The translations under genes were made by a program, and so were the position numbers. The notes beneath the pieces are model-generated. The model had not been told where the DNA came from. It made no database searches and saw nothing but the letters and a program-made list of their open reading frames with translations. From assembly GCA_023458215.1 (NCBI GenBank), contig JAEXAJ010000204.1, positions 1 to 46,051 of the forward strand: 46,051 bases of DNA, given 5' to 3'. Shown piece after piece: positions 36,261 to 45,137 of the stretch (positions within the stretch are counted from its first letter, which is position 1; every line of letters starts with the position of its first letter). This DNA is from Bacteroidota bacterium (GTDB lineage: Bacteria; Bacteroidota; Bacteroidia; Bacteroidales; Bacteroidaceae).

Positions 36261-37211
36261 CTATGCAAATTGATGTAATCTAAAATATTTCTTCATAATA
36301 CAAATATAAAGAAAAGCAAGCAATAAAATAACTGCTAACAAATAGAAATATCCATGATTCAAACAAATTATATAACCTACTATTATCACAACTTGTACCA
36401 CCATATAAATAGAAGACACCATTACATGAGCAATCTTTAATTCATTTGCCATTAGCTGATAGAGATGCTTTCGATGTGGCAAGCTAATATTCTCATGGAG
36501 CATCAGCCGATGAATGATGGTCAGCACACTATCAACACCATACACTGATAATAAAACAATCCAGCTGAAATCCTCAGTTTGAATTATCAATTTACCTATC
36601 AGAAAAAGAAGAATAAAAGCAATACTCACAGAACCTACATCACCGGCAAAGCACTTTGCTTTTCTACGAAAATTGAAAAAGCAAAATACCAATACCGAGC
36701 AAATCACCGTATAAATAAAGTTCTCCTCTACAAAAGAAATGATTTCCCTATTAATATAACCGAGTGCGACAAGAATTACTAACGAATAACCACCCGTGAT
36801 ACCATTGATCCCATCCATGAAATTATAAGCATTGATAATGCCGGTACATACTATTAAAGCAATAATTATCCACCACCAGGATAAAGAGAATAACCCCCAC
36901 TGATAGAACATCAATGCCATAGCGGAAAAATGGAAAAGTAATCTCGTAATCTGCTTGGTAGATTTTATATCATCCACGAAGCTAATAAATGTCACCAAAG
37001 TCAAGGCAAGCATAAACCAGGAATATTCAAACCCACTTGTCAGAAAATAAGCCAATACACCAAAGTAGAAGATAATGCCCCCACCCCGCAAAGTGACTTT
37101 GGTATGAGAACTACGCTCATTTGGTTTATCAATGATATTACATTTATCAGCTACTTTAAAATAAAAAAGTTCTGCTAAAAATAGCAGAACTAATATAATC
37201 AGATAATACAT
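36261..37211 (-). CDS. WecA/MraY-type polyprenyl-phosphate sugar-1-phosphate transferase
   Basis: A 316-residue polytopic membrane enzyme that likely starts glycan synthesis by moving a HexNAc-1-phosphate onto undecaprenyl phosphate. Visible motifs are NERSSHTKVTLRGGG (about 30-44), FVDDIKS (about 78-84), the catalytic NAYNFMDGINGI loop (about 126-137), FAGDVGS (about 188-194) and the final HRK loop (LPHRKHLYQ, about 246). About ten hydrophobic helices. It is the last gene of the operon, as is usual for Bacteroides capsule loci. The sugar is probably a FucNAc- or QuiNAc-type one made by the upstream genes (inference). Confidence 0.92.
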   Translation of the reverse strand: MYYLIILVLLFLAELFYFKVADKCNIIDKPNERSSHTKVTLRGGGIIFYFGVLAYFLTSGFEYSWFMLALTLVTFISFVDDIKSTKQITRLLFHFSAMALMFYQWGLFSLSWWWIIIALIVCTGIINAYNFMDGINGITGGYSLVILVALGYINREIISFVEENFIYTVICSVLVFCFFNFRRKAKCFAGDVGSVSIAFILLFLIGKLIIQTEDFSWIVLLSVYGVDSVLTIIHRLMLHENISLPHRKHLYQLMANELKIAHVMVSSIYMVVQVVIIVGYIICLNHGYFYLLAVILLLAFLYICIMKKYFRLHQFA

Positions 37212-37250
37212 AATAGTACCGTCTCCTTTTAATCCTCTAATTATTAATTC

Positions 37251-38258
37251 TTAATTTAAAAACGATTTAATTGTTTTCACTATCCCCTCCTCTGCACGCA
37301 CAGGCATCCTATCAATCCCCAAAGCGGACTTTATCTTCGCATTGCTCACCACATAATTCTCTGTCAACTTGCGCAAGCGTTCCGTATTAAGCGGAAGATG
37401 AAGCAATGTCCCTAATCTGGCAGATCCTTCCATCATACACTTGTTCATCTTCCAAATATGCGGTTTACGCCCCAAGACTTCACACATCAAGGCAATCAGC
37501 TCATTCGTTGATAGAGCTTCATCGTCACCGATATGATAAATGCCATTTGCAATATTCTTAGTCAGCAAACTCTCCACCACAAAACAAAGATTATCAATCG
37601 AAGTGAAAGACCTTCTGTTTTCAAAATCCCCCAAAGGCCAGGGAATACCTTTCTTTACCACATTATATAATAAATTCAAATTCCCCTTATTACCCGGGCC
37701 ATGAATCATGCAAGGCCTTAATATGTACACCCGCTTATCCGAATCTATCCTATTTTCCTCCTCCCGGGAGGAGGAGTCCCCGAAGGGGGAGGTGGTAGGT
37801 AAAGCACAATGCTCCATAATATATTCCTCTGCCTTTATCTTACTTTCTCCATAAGGTCCCACCGGCATCGGTATCACATTCTCTGTTAGCATGTCCCCCA
37901 CTACACTATCGGCAGCAGCTTTTACCGAACTGAAGAAAATAAACTTCTTCGCTGATGACTCCAAGAAGAAATCAAATATCTTCTGAGTTAGGCCGATATT
38001 GATATCAAAATAGATCTGAGCAGCAGATTGGTTCTTCGTATCGTGCGCCTTACCCGCCAAATGAATAATGGCATCAAATTTCGGAAGATTTTGCATCGGA
38101 AAAGAAGCAGGTTCGAAATCATTCCAAGAAAAGGTATTTATCACTCCCTCCTTTTTAGGAGCTGTAATATCCAATCCATAAAGATTATGACGTTCTTTCA
38201 GGGCAACAACAAGATTGGAACCCACAAAGCCGTGGATTCCCGTAATAAGTATGTTCAT
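37251..38258 (-). CDS. NAD-dependent sugar epimerase/reductase (SDR) with in-frame palindromic insert
   Basis: A 335-residue extended short-chain dehydrogenase. The Rossmann motif is TGIHGFVGSNL (about 6-16), the catalytic Ser is in FFSSVKAAA and the YxxxK motif is YGESKIKAEE (about 134-143). It resembles the epimerase usually paired with the adjacent initiating transferase; probable product UDP-GalNAc-, FucNAc- or QuiNAc-type sugar. Residues about 151-173 (ALPTTSPFGDSSSREEENRI region) are an unusual insert encoded by two small palindromes (37757-37774 and 37777-37790); flanking protein reads through normally. It overlaps the glycosyltransferase gene by 4 bp. Confidence 0.88.
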   Translation of the reverse strand: MNILITGIHGFVGSNLVVALKERHNLYGLDITAPKKEGVINTFSWNDFEPASFPMQNLPKFDAIIHLAGKAHDTKNQSAAQIYFDINIGLTQKIFDFFLESSAKKFIFFSSVKAAADSVVGDMLTENVIPMPVGPYGESKIKAEEYIMEHCALPTTSPFGDSSSREEENRIDSDKRVYILRPCMIHGPGNKGNLNLLYNVVKKGIPWPLGDFENRRSFTSIDNLCFVVESLLTKNIANGIYHIGDDEALSTNELIALMCEVLGRKPHIWKMNKCMMEGSARLGTLLHLPLNTERLRKLTENYVVSNAKIKSALGIDRMPVRAEEGIVKTIKSFLN

Positions 38259-39487
38259 AAAGATTCGACTAAATCCACATATTGTTGAGTTACTACATTT
38301 TTGGCATATAATTTTCCAATTACCTCTACACCATTCTGTCCTAAAGAGGTTAATTCATCATCAGAAACCGTACTCAACCAATCTATCATCTCTTCCACTT
38401 TTCCTTCCATTTCTTTTTCTGTAATCAATTTTGCACAGTTATGCTCCTGCAGAAAATTAACGATAGGCGTATCTTTTCCTGAACACACCAATAAAGGCTT
38501 GCCGCATGCCATAATTGTATAAACTTTAGAAGGAAATCCTTGCATTTCCATCTCCGGATTCATAAAAATAAATTGAATGTCTGAATAGGCAAGAATGGAT
38601 GGCATCAAATTTCTTAATTGATAGGGTAAGATATGCATATTATCCAGTCCCAATTTATATGCCTTCTCCTCAAGATATGACTTCATGACTCCTTCACCTA
38701 TTACAAAATATTCAATAGGAAACCCTTTGGTTCTTTCCGCCAAACAGATTAAAGGCTCCCAATCTTGGGCAAAGCCGATATTTCCTGCATAAAGTAATTT
38801 CAAGGAAGTTGTTGTAGGAAAGAGACAGGAATCCAAAGGCTTCACATTTCCTTCTTGAGGATTATACAAACCCGTATCTACAAAGTTAGGTATGATATGT
38901 AGTTTGGACACATCTTTAAACCGTCCTACTATTGTATTATAAAAGACACGGTCTATGGTCGTAACGGCTGTTGAACTATTATAGACATACCGTTCCATTT
39001 TGCGCAGCAAATCTATAACAACGCCTTCTTTGCGTTTCAGTATGTCCGGATATATCTCCTGCACATTATATATGGTTTTACAACCTTTGATTTTCGCAAG
39101 CCAAAGATTGATTACACCGATAGTTAAAGGAGGGGAAGGTGATAATATAACATCTACATTCTTTTCAAACAAGCCGATTAAGAAAGATACGACATGCCAA
39201 TATACAAATCCCAATATTCGCAGAAAACTATTCTTGAATTTTCTTTGGGGCACATGAATAACCTTGATTCCTTGAAAACAGCTCTCCTTGAAAACTCCCC
39301 ATACTTTCCATTTCAGCGGTTGTCCGGCTAACTGTGATTGCACCACATTATAATGGGGCGTAGTAGTCAATACGACTACGTCATAACCATTTTCTTGAAA
39401 TCTTAAAGCAATATCATTATAGAGATATGCTGTTGAAACTCCATCAGGACTAAAAATCAAACTGTGTATCAGGATTTTCTTAGACAT
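38255..39487 (-). CDS. Glycosyltransferase, family 4, WbuB-like
   Basis: A 410-residue GT-B glycosyltransferase. The start (KKILIHSLIFSPDGVSTAYL) and C-terminal donor region (MNPEMEMQGFPSKVYTIMACGKPLLVCSGKD, discontinuous here) match WbuB-type L-FucNAc transferases that follow CapG/FnlC in many capsule and O-antigen loci. The acceptor is thought to be the lipid-linked first HexNAc. It starts 6 bp after the CapG stop codon. Donor specificity is inferred from context. Confidence 0.87.
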   Translation of the reverse strand: MSKKILIHSLIFSPDGVSTAYLYNDIALRFQENGYDVVVLTTTPHYNVVQSQLAGQPLKWKVWGVFKESCFQGIKVIHVPQRKFKNSFLRILGFVYWHVVSFLIGLFEKNVDVILSPSPPLTIGVINLWLAKIKGCKTIYNVQEIYPDILKRKEGVVIDLLRKMERYVYNSSTAVTTIDRVFYNTIVGRFKDVSKLHIIPNFVDTGLYNPQEGNVKPLDSCLFPTTTSLKLLYAGNIGFAQDWEPLICLAERTKGFPIEYFVIGEGVMKSYLEEKAYKLGLDNMHILPYQLRNLMPSILAYSDIQFIFMNPEMEMQGFPSKVYTIMACGKPLLVCSGKDTPIVNFLQEHNCAKLITEKEMEGKVEEMIDWLSTVSDDELTSLGQNGVEVIGKLYAKNVVTQQYVDLVESL

Positions 39488-39493
39488 AATACA

Positions 39494-40675
39494 CTATTTT
39501 CTCCAAACCATCTTATTCACCACTCCTGTATAGCTCTGAATCATCTTCACAACTTTGATTGATACATTCTCATCCGTATAAGTTGGTACAGGTAAACCAT
39601 TGTCGCCATTCTTATTCATTTCCACAGCAGTATCTACCGCCTGTAACAACGATTTCTCATCAATACCTGCCAATACAAAAATGCCCTTATCAAGTGCTTC
39701 AGGACGCTCTGTACTGGTGCGAATGCACACTGCCGGAAAAGGATACCCCGCAGAAGTGAAGAAACTACTCTCTTCAGGTAAAGTTCCACTATCCGATACC
39801 ACTGCATAAGCATTCATCTGCAAGCAGTTGTAATCATGAAAACCTAAAGGTTCATGCCTGATAACTCGTTTATCCAACTCAAAACCACTTGTTTCCAAGC
39901 GTTTTTTGCTACGCGGATGACAACTATACAATATAGGCATGTCATATTTTTTGGCCATCGCATTGATAGCTTTAAACAATGAAAGGAAATTCTTTTCAGT
40001 ATCAATATTCTCTTCACGGTGTGCCGAAAGCAAAATATATTTACCCTTCTGCAAATTCAGTTTCTGATGAATGTCTGAATTTTCTATTTCCGTTAAATTC
40101 TCATGCAGCACTTCCGCCATAGGTGAACCGGTTACATAAGTACGTTCTTTCGCTACGCCTGAAGCATTCAGATATCTTCTGGCATGTTCCGAATAGCAGA
40201 GATTCATATCCGAGATTATATCCACAATACGACGGTTCGTTTCTTCAGGTAAACACTCGTCAAAACAACGGTTACCCGCCTCCATGTGAAATATCGGAAT
40301 GTGCAGTCGTTTGGCACTTATCACACTGAGGCAAGAATTTGTATCACCCAATACCAAGACTGCATCAGGATTTACCTGTGTCATCAGTTTATAACTGGCA
40401 TTAATTATATTGCCCATAGTAGCACCCAAATCATCACCTACAGCATCCATATATACCTCCGGGTTTTGGAGTTTCAAATCATGAAAGAAAACTCCATTCA
40501 GATTATAATCATAATTCTGTCCGGTATGGGCCAGTATGCAATCAAAATATTTACGACATTTATTGATAACAGCTGCCAAGCGGATAATCTCCGGACGGGT
40601 ACCTACTATTATCAACAGCTTCAATTTGCCATTTTCTTGAAACTTGATTTCTGAATAATCCAATTTTATATCCAT
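39494..40675 (-). CDS. capG: UDP-N-acetylglucosamine 2-epimerase family, CapG/FnlC-like
   Basis: A 393-residue non-hydrolysing 2-epimerase. Motifs are IIVGTRPEIIRLA (about 21-33), GDTNSCLS (about 109-116), HMEAGNRCFDECLPEETNR (about 129-147) and DSGTLPEESSF (about 293-303). The CapG/FnlC subgroup converts UDP-6-deoxy-L-talose-type HexNAc into UDP-L-FucNAc. Position immediately after CapF supports that over the WecB (ManNAc) activity. It lies 3 bp from capF. Confidence 0.9.
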   Translation of the reverse strand: MDIKLDYSEIKFQENGKLKLLIIVGTRPEIIRLAAVINKCRKYFDCILAHTGQNYDYNLNGVFFHDLKLQNPEVYMDAVGDDLGATMGNIINASYKLMTQVNPDAVLVLGDTNSCLSVISAKRLHIPIFHMEAGNRCFDECLPEETNRRIVDIISDMNLCYSEHARRYLNASGVAKERTYVTGSPMAEVLHENLTEIENSDIHQKLNLQKGKYILLSAHREENIDTEKNFLSLFKAINAMAKKYDMPILYSCHPRSKKRLETSGFELDKRVIRHEPLGFHDYNCLQMNAYAVVSDSGTLPEESSFFTSAGYPFPAVCIRTSTERPEALDKGIFVLAGIDEKSLLQAVDTAVEMNKNGDNGLPVPTYTDENVSIKVVKMIQSYTGVVNKMVWRK

Positions 40676-40678
40676 GTT

Positions 40679-41827
40679 CTAAACTTTTTCAAAATAGGTG
40701 TCCGGTCTATTCGGATCAAAACACTCATTGCACCACATAAAAGTAACTAAGTCTTCCGTTTTAGAAAGATTGATGATATTATGCGTATATCCGGGTATCA
40801 TCTCAACTACTTCTATATTCTCGCCGCTCACTTCAAAATTTACCACTTCAACCGTTCCTATTTTTCGAAGTTGTATTAATCCATGTCCACTTACCACTAC
40901 AAACTTTTCGTTTTTAGTATGATGCCAATGTTGACCTTTAGTTATACCCGGTTTGGATATATTAACCGAAAACTGTCCACAGTCTGCCGTACGAATTATC
41001 TCAGTAAAGCTACCTCGTTCATCCCTATTCATCTTTAAAGGATAGCAGATTTTATCTTCAGGCAAGTATGAAAGATAGGTAGAATAGAGTTTCTTAGTAA
41101 AAGTATCACTTAAATCCGGGACGTTCAGATTATCGGGCATTTGTTTGAAGGAATTTATCAGTTCCACAATACCTCCCAAAGTTATTGTATGCACTACCGG
41201 AACAGCACAATAATCTCCCTGATGATGTTCTTTCCCTTCAAGGGCTGCAATCAGTTCATCCACTACATCATCAATATACACCAAGCTCATCAGGACCGAA
41301 GGATCATTTACCTGGATAGGCAAATTATGAGCAATATTATTACAAAACGTAGCCACCGCACTGTTATAATTTGGGCGGCACCATTTGCCAAAAATATTAG
41401 GAAAACGATATACCAATACTTTAGCGCCTGTTTCTCTGCTATAATCAAACATCAACTGCTCTCCTGCACGTTTGGATTCACCGTATGGATTATCTAATGC
41501 AGCCTGTGTAGAGGATGATATCATTACCGGACACGTATTTCCGTACTTTTTCAAAGTATCCAAAAGCGTGGAAGCAAACCCAAAATTCCCTTCCATGAAC
41601 TCCAAATGTTCCTTCGGACGGTTAACACCTGCGAGGTTGAATACAAAATCAGCCTGCTTGCAATAGATATCCAGTTCCGATAGATCACTGTCCAGATCAT
41701 ACTCAAAGACCGTAAGTTTATCTCCTTGTACTCCATAATTACGAGCTTTTCCACTTTGGATATTATGCAATTGGGATACAAGATTCCGTCCGACAAACCC
41801 TTTGGCGCCGGTCACTAAAACTTTCAT
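40679..41827 (-). CDS. capF: CapF/FnlB-like bifunctional epimerase-reductase
   Basis: A 382-residue protein with an N-terminal SDR domain (Rossmann motif TGAKGFVGRNL, about 6-16; YGESKRAGE, about 113-121) and a C-terminal cupin (about 255-382), with metal-binding HWHHTKNEKF near 297-306. This two-domain layout is specific to CapF, the second enzyme of UDP-L-FucNAc synthesis. The cupin epimerises C3 and the SDR reduces C4. Lies between the 73-residue gene and capG. Confidence 0.93.
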   Translation of the reverse strand: MKVLVTGAKGFVGRNLVSQLHNIQSGKARNYGVQGDKLTVFEYDLDSDLSELDIYCKQADFVFNLAGVNRPKEHLEFMEGNFGFASTLLDTLKKYGNTCPVMISSSTQAALDNPYGESKRAGEQLMFDYSRETGAKVLVYRFPNIFGKWCRPNYNSAVATFCNNIAHNLPIQVNDPSVLMSLVYIDDVVDELIAALEGKEHHQGDYCAVPVVHTITLGGIVELINSFKQMPDNLNVPDLSDTFTKKLYSTYLSYLPEDKICYPLKMNRDERGSFTEIIRTADCGQFSVNISKPGITKGQHWHHTKNEKFVVVSGHGLIQLRKIGTVEVVNFEVSGENIEVVEMIPGYTHNIINLSKTEDLVTFMWCNECFDPNRPDTYFEKV

Positions 41828-41917
41828 AAAATAATATGGTTCTGTTTTTCACAGAAAAGAAATGAAAAATTTATAGTGAATGGTAGAAATCATCCAAGCC
41901 TATAAAATCTATTCTAT

Positions 41918-42139
41918 TCATCTCTTTGGAAGGGTTCGAACGTCAATCTTTCTCTGCTCATCAAGTTTTTCTTGATCCAAAACTCCCGAATCCCATAAAT
42001 CATTCAGGCGGTCATCTAATTTCTGAGAAAAATATTTGGTCAACACCTCTTTCACTTCATTCAATCGCTCCTCCGAACCATCAAAAGCAAACATCTTCAA
42101 AAGATGTTGTTGAACTGAATTTAATACTGTTGCTGCCAT
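41918..42139 (-). CDS. Small conserved-looking protein of unknown function
   Basis: A 73-residue soluble helical protein from ATG 42139 (the longer frame begins with TTG). It reads MAATVLNSVQQHLLKMFAF and ends VRTLPKR. I recall similar short proteins with QLHLLKMF in Bacteroides, without known role. It sits within the FucNAc genes, between capE and capF, in the same direction. It could be an antitoxin-like or regulatory protein; nothing in the sequence decides. Confidence 0.7.
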   Translation of the reverse strand: MAATVLNSVQQHLLKMFAFDGSEERLNEVKEVLTKYFSQKLDDRLNDLWDSGVLDQEKLDEQRKIDVRTLPKR

Positions 42140-42232
42140 ATTCTCAATTATTAGTTTCAATATGACAAAGATAGAATTTTCTTTCTAAAGAAACGATACT
42201 TTTTCTTTTCCGTTGTATTATTCAAATAATGA

Positions 42233-43306
42233 TTATTCACTTTTTATTTCCGTACTCTTGACCTTTTCTTCCAGCCCGAGGTCTTCACGGATAAAACGGA
42301 GTTTCAGAAGAAGTTTCTTCATGCCCTCCACATCCAAACGGGCCGTGTTATGAGAATGGTAGTCCTCTATACGGGCGATGTCCTCGTTACCTTCCGTGAA
42401 AAACTTGTCGTAGTTCAGATCACGGGTATCACAAGGAATACAATAATAATTCCCCATATCAGCAGCCTTCGCCATCTCTTCACGGGTTACCAAAGTCTCA
42501 TACAGTTTTTCACCATGACGGGTACCGATAGTTTTCACTTCCGTTTCACCATATCCCGGATTTATCTGTGCGTATATTTCTTTTAAAGCTTGTGCTAATA
42601 CATCCAATGTAGCTGCAGGAGCTTTCTGTACAAACAAGTCACCATTATGACCATGTTCAAACGCATAGATTACCAAATCTACAGCATCGTCCAATGTCAT
42701 CATGAAACGGGTCATGTTAGGGTCAGTAATCGTAATAGGTTTACCATTCTTTATCTGTTCCACCCACAAAGGGATTACGGAACCGCGGCTTGCCATAACA
42801 TTTCCGTAACGAGTGCAACAAATGGTAGTACCGGCTTCATCACCCAAGGCACGACCTTTGGCTATTGCTACCTTTTCCATCATGGCCTTGCTAATACCCA
42901 TAGCATTAATGGGATAAGCAGCTTTGTCGGTAGAAAGAACTACTACGTTTTTTACTCCATGGGCAATAGCGGATTCCAATACATTATCCGTACCGATAAC
43001 ATTGGTTTGTACAGCCTGTAATGGAAAGAATTCGCAACTCGGCACTTGTTTCAAGGCAGCAGCAGAAAACACGTAATCTACTTCCACCATTGCACCGTCT
43101 ACAGATTGGCGATCACGAACATTGCCAATGTAAAACTTCACTTTGGGATTTTGCAAATGATGACGCATGTCATCCTGCTTCTTCTCGTCTCTTGAGAAAA
43201 TACGAATTTCCTTGATATCAGAATCAAGAAAACGACGTAAAACGGCATTACCAAAGGAACCTGTCCCACCGGTAATGAGTAAAATTTTATCTCTAAAAAT
43301 AGACAT
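42233..43306 (-). CDS. capE: UDP-GlcNAc 4,6-dehydratase, CapE/FnlA-like
   Basis: A 357-residue extended SDR, first enzyme of UDP-L-FucNAc synthesis: inverting 4,6-dehydration and C5 epimerisation of UDP-GlcNAc. NAD motif TGGTGSFGNAVL (about 12-23); catalytic triad region with Met instead of Tyr in NAMGISKAMMEK (about 133-144), typical of this group; AALKQVPSCEFFP motif (about 83-95). Length is in family range. Followed by the small gene, then capF and capG. Confidence 0.93.
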   Translation of the reverse strand: MSIFRDKILLITGGTGSFGNAVLRRFLDSDIKEIRIFSRDEKKQDDMRHHLQNPKVKFYIGNVRDRQSVDGAMVEVDYVFSAAALKQVPSCEFFPLQAVQTNVIGTDNVLESAIAHGVKNVVVLSTDKAAYPINAMGISKAMMEKVAIAKGRALGDEAGTTICCTRYGNVMASRGSVIPLWVEQIKNGKPITITDPNMTRFMMTLDDAVDLVIYAFEHGHNGDLFVQKAPAATLDVLAQALKEIYAQINPGYGETEVKTIGTRHGEKLYETLVTREEMAKAADMGNYYCIPCDTRDLNYDKFFTEGNEDIARIEDYHSHNTARLDVEGMKKLLLKLRFIREDLGLEEKVKSTEIKSE

Positions 43307-43335
43307 AATCTCTATGATTAATTAAAATTTATTTG

Positions 43336-44142
43336 TTACTCTTTCCAATAAGCCTTGAATGCATGATGTGTCACTTGCTCCTCTACAGGAGGATATTTCA
43401 TATAGTCACCATAAATTTGAGTGAGCCACTTGTCATAACCTACAGGTATTTTAAATGAATAGTTTTCAAAAGGGACCAATAGACTTTCTTTGAAAGTATC
43501 CTTTTCTATTATTTCACCCACATTAGCAGGATAAAGAACCTGTCCCACTAGTTTAGAATCTTCATAGTTATTAGATGTAGCTAATTTATGTATTCTCGTC
43601 AATAGCTGCTGGTTAGAGTAAACAGAATAAACGACACGTGCCCCCAATACTAATATATTCCGGATAAAAGATCGAGAAGAAGAAAGCTTTACACACTTAT
43701 AACAACGAACATTGCTATAAAATAATATTTTCTTCACAAGACTTGTAGCCACTCCCTTATCATTGGACAAACCATCAATCGGGAAAACATCAATATTGAC
43801 GCCCATATCCAAAGGTTCCCGTGTATCCTCTCTCATTGATGTCTTTTTGTTATGTACTTTAGCAAAAGGTATATTCCATTGGGGAGTATTCCCCCAAGAA
43901 AGTACTTCAAGCTCATCTCCTGAAGTATTAAAAGTAGTTATGAATTTTTCAAAGTCTGGCCGTGGAAGGACAATGTCAATATCATCATCCCAAGGGATAT
44001 ACCCCTTATGCCTAATTGCTCCCAACAAAGTCCCATAACCTAAATAATAAGTCAGATTGTTTTTGCCACAAAAGGCAGCAACCTTATCCAAAATACTTAA
44101 TTGTATTTGCTTTAACTCTTCTGTTTTTATTTCTTTCAACAT
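43336..44142 (-). CDS. LicD family phosphotransferase
   Basis: A 268-residue soluble protein of the LicD nucleotidyltransferase-fold family, which transfers phosphocholine (or another phospho-alcohol) from a CDP-activated donor onto a glycan. The family core is visible: YLGYGTLLGAIRHKG (about 32-46), YIPWDDDIDIVLPR (about 47-60, the Asp residues bind metal) and the later MREDTREPLDMGVNIDVFPI. It overlaps the LicB-like gene by 7 bp, so the two are co-translated. The polymer decorated is probably the capsule built by this operon. Confidence 0.9.
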   Translation of the reverse strand: MLKEIKTEELKQIQLSILDKVAAFCGKNNLTYYLGYGTLLGAIRHKGYIPWDDDIDIVLPRPDFEKFITTFNTSGDELEVLSWGNTPQWNIPFAKVHNKKTSMREDTREPLDMGVNIDVFPIDGLSNDKGVATSLVKKILFYSNVRCYKCVKLSSSRSFIRNILVLGARVVYSVYSNQQLLTRIHKLATSNNYEDSKLVGQVLYPANVGEIIEKDTFKESLLVPFENYSFKIPVGYDKWLTQIYGDYMKYPPVEEQVTHHAFKAYWKE

Positions 44143-45134
44143 AATTCGATCTTATTTTGCAATTTCTGTTTTTTCGATAACAAAGTGGCCACTGCAACCC
44201 CCGTAATTACCATAAGAACACCAACCAAAATATTTATAGACATTTCTGCTCCGAAAAAAAGGAACGAAAGTACTACAGTCCAAAAAGAATAAGTCACATT
44301 CAGGCATAGAGAGCGAGCTGCTCCAATGGAATCAATAGCCGTGTACCACATTATAAAGGACGACATTCCTATTAAAGCAGTCATTAGCAACGTCACAGAA
44401 GTAATAGAATCGGAAAACACGGTAAAAACACCTGAAATCATAGAGGGGAATCCCCCCAGCATAATAGGCACAACCAACAAAATATAAACTAGCCCCGAAG
44501 TCATCTCTCTTATCAACAAAGCCATGAACGGATCTACTTTTCCTCCTTTCATACCATAACCACAAACAACCGCTTCCAAAGCCCATCCTATTGCAGCCAC
44601 CGCTGCCAATGTAATACCCATACCTATATTTATATGCTGGTTTCCACTAGGTGCATAGCCAATATAAGCAATCCCCATAATACAGATGCAAAGCCCTAAC
44701 CAACCTCTGAAAGGCATCTTTTCCTTCAATATTAGAACAGCCAATGCCGAACCAAGAAGTGGATAACATGCAGTTACTGTAGCAGTCAATGCTGCTCCTC
44801 CATGAGAAACAGCTAATACATAAAATGTCATAGCCAATGGTCCTCCAAACAAAGCACCCAAAAAACAAAATAACCCATCTCTAGTACACAACGCTTTTCC
44901 GAGTTCACGTAATCTTCCTTTAAATCCCATCACTACAAACATCCAAAACGCAGCCAAGACGTCGTGCAACATACTGCAAATAAAAACTCCTCCGATTATA
45001 AGTAAAGGATTCTCCACAAAAGGTGCCATGGTCATGACTAATCCAATCAATACGGTGTCTAATCCCCATGTAAACCCGGAGCCTAATCCAAAAATATAAC
45101 CCAAATGAATATTGTTAATAGATTTTGCTTTCAT
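44136..45134 (-). CDS. LicB-like choline transporter (DMT/EamA superfamily)
   Basis: A 332-residue inner-membrane protein with about ten helices in two EamA-like halves. ATG 45134 is chosen over the TTG-initiated frame. The N-terminus (LGYIFGLGSGFTWGLDTVLIG, discontinuous family segment GFTWGLDTVL) is like LicB, the choline importer of Haemophilus and Streptococcus lic loci. Its place between the kinase and the LicD gene supports choline uptake for surface decoration. A different amine or sugar substrate is possible. Confidence 0.82.
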   Translation of the reverse strand: MKAKSINNIHLGYIFGLGSGFTWGLDTVLIGLVMTMAPFVENPLLIIGGVFICSMLHDVLAAFWMFVVMGFKGRLRELGKALCTRDGLFCFLGALFGGPLAMTFYVLAVSHGGAALTATVTACYPLLGSALAVLILKEKMPFRGWLGLCICIMGIAYIGYAPSGNQHINIGMGITLAAVAAIGWALEAVVCGYGMKGGKVDPFMALLIREMTSGLVYILLVVPIMLGGFPSMISGVFTVFSDSITSVTLLMTALIGMSSFIMWYTAIDSIGAARSLCLNVTYSFWTVVLSFLFFGAEMSINILVGVLMVITGVAVATLLSKKQKLQNKIELC

Positions 45135-45137
45135 CAA

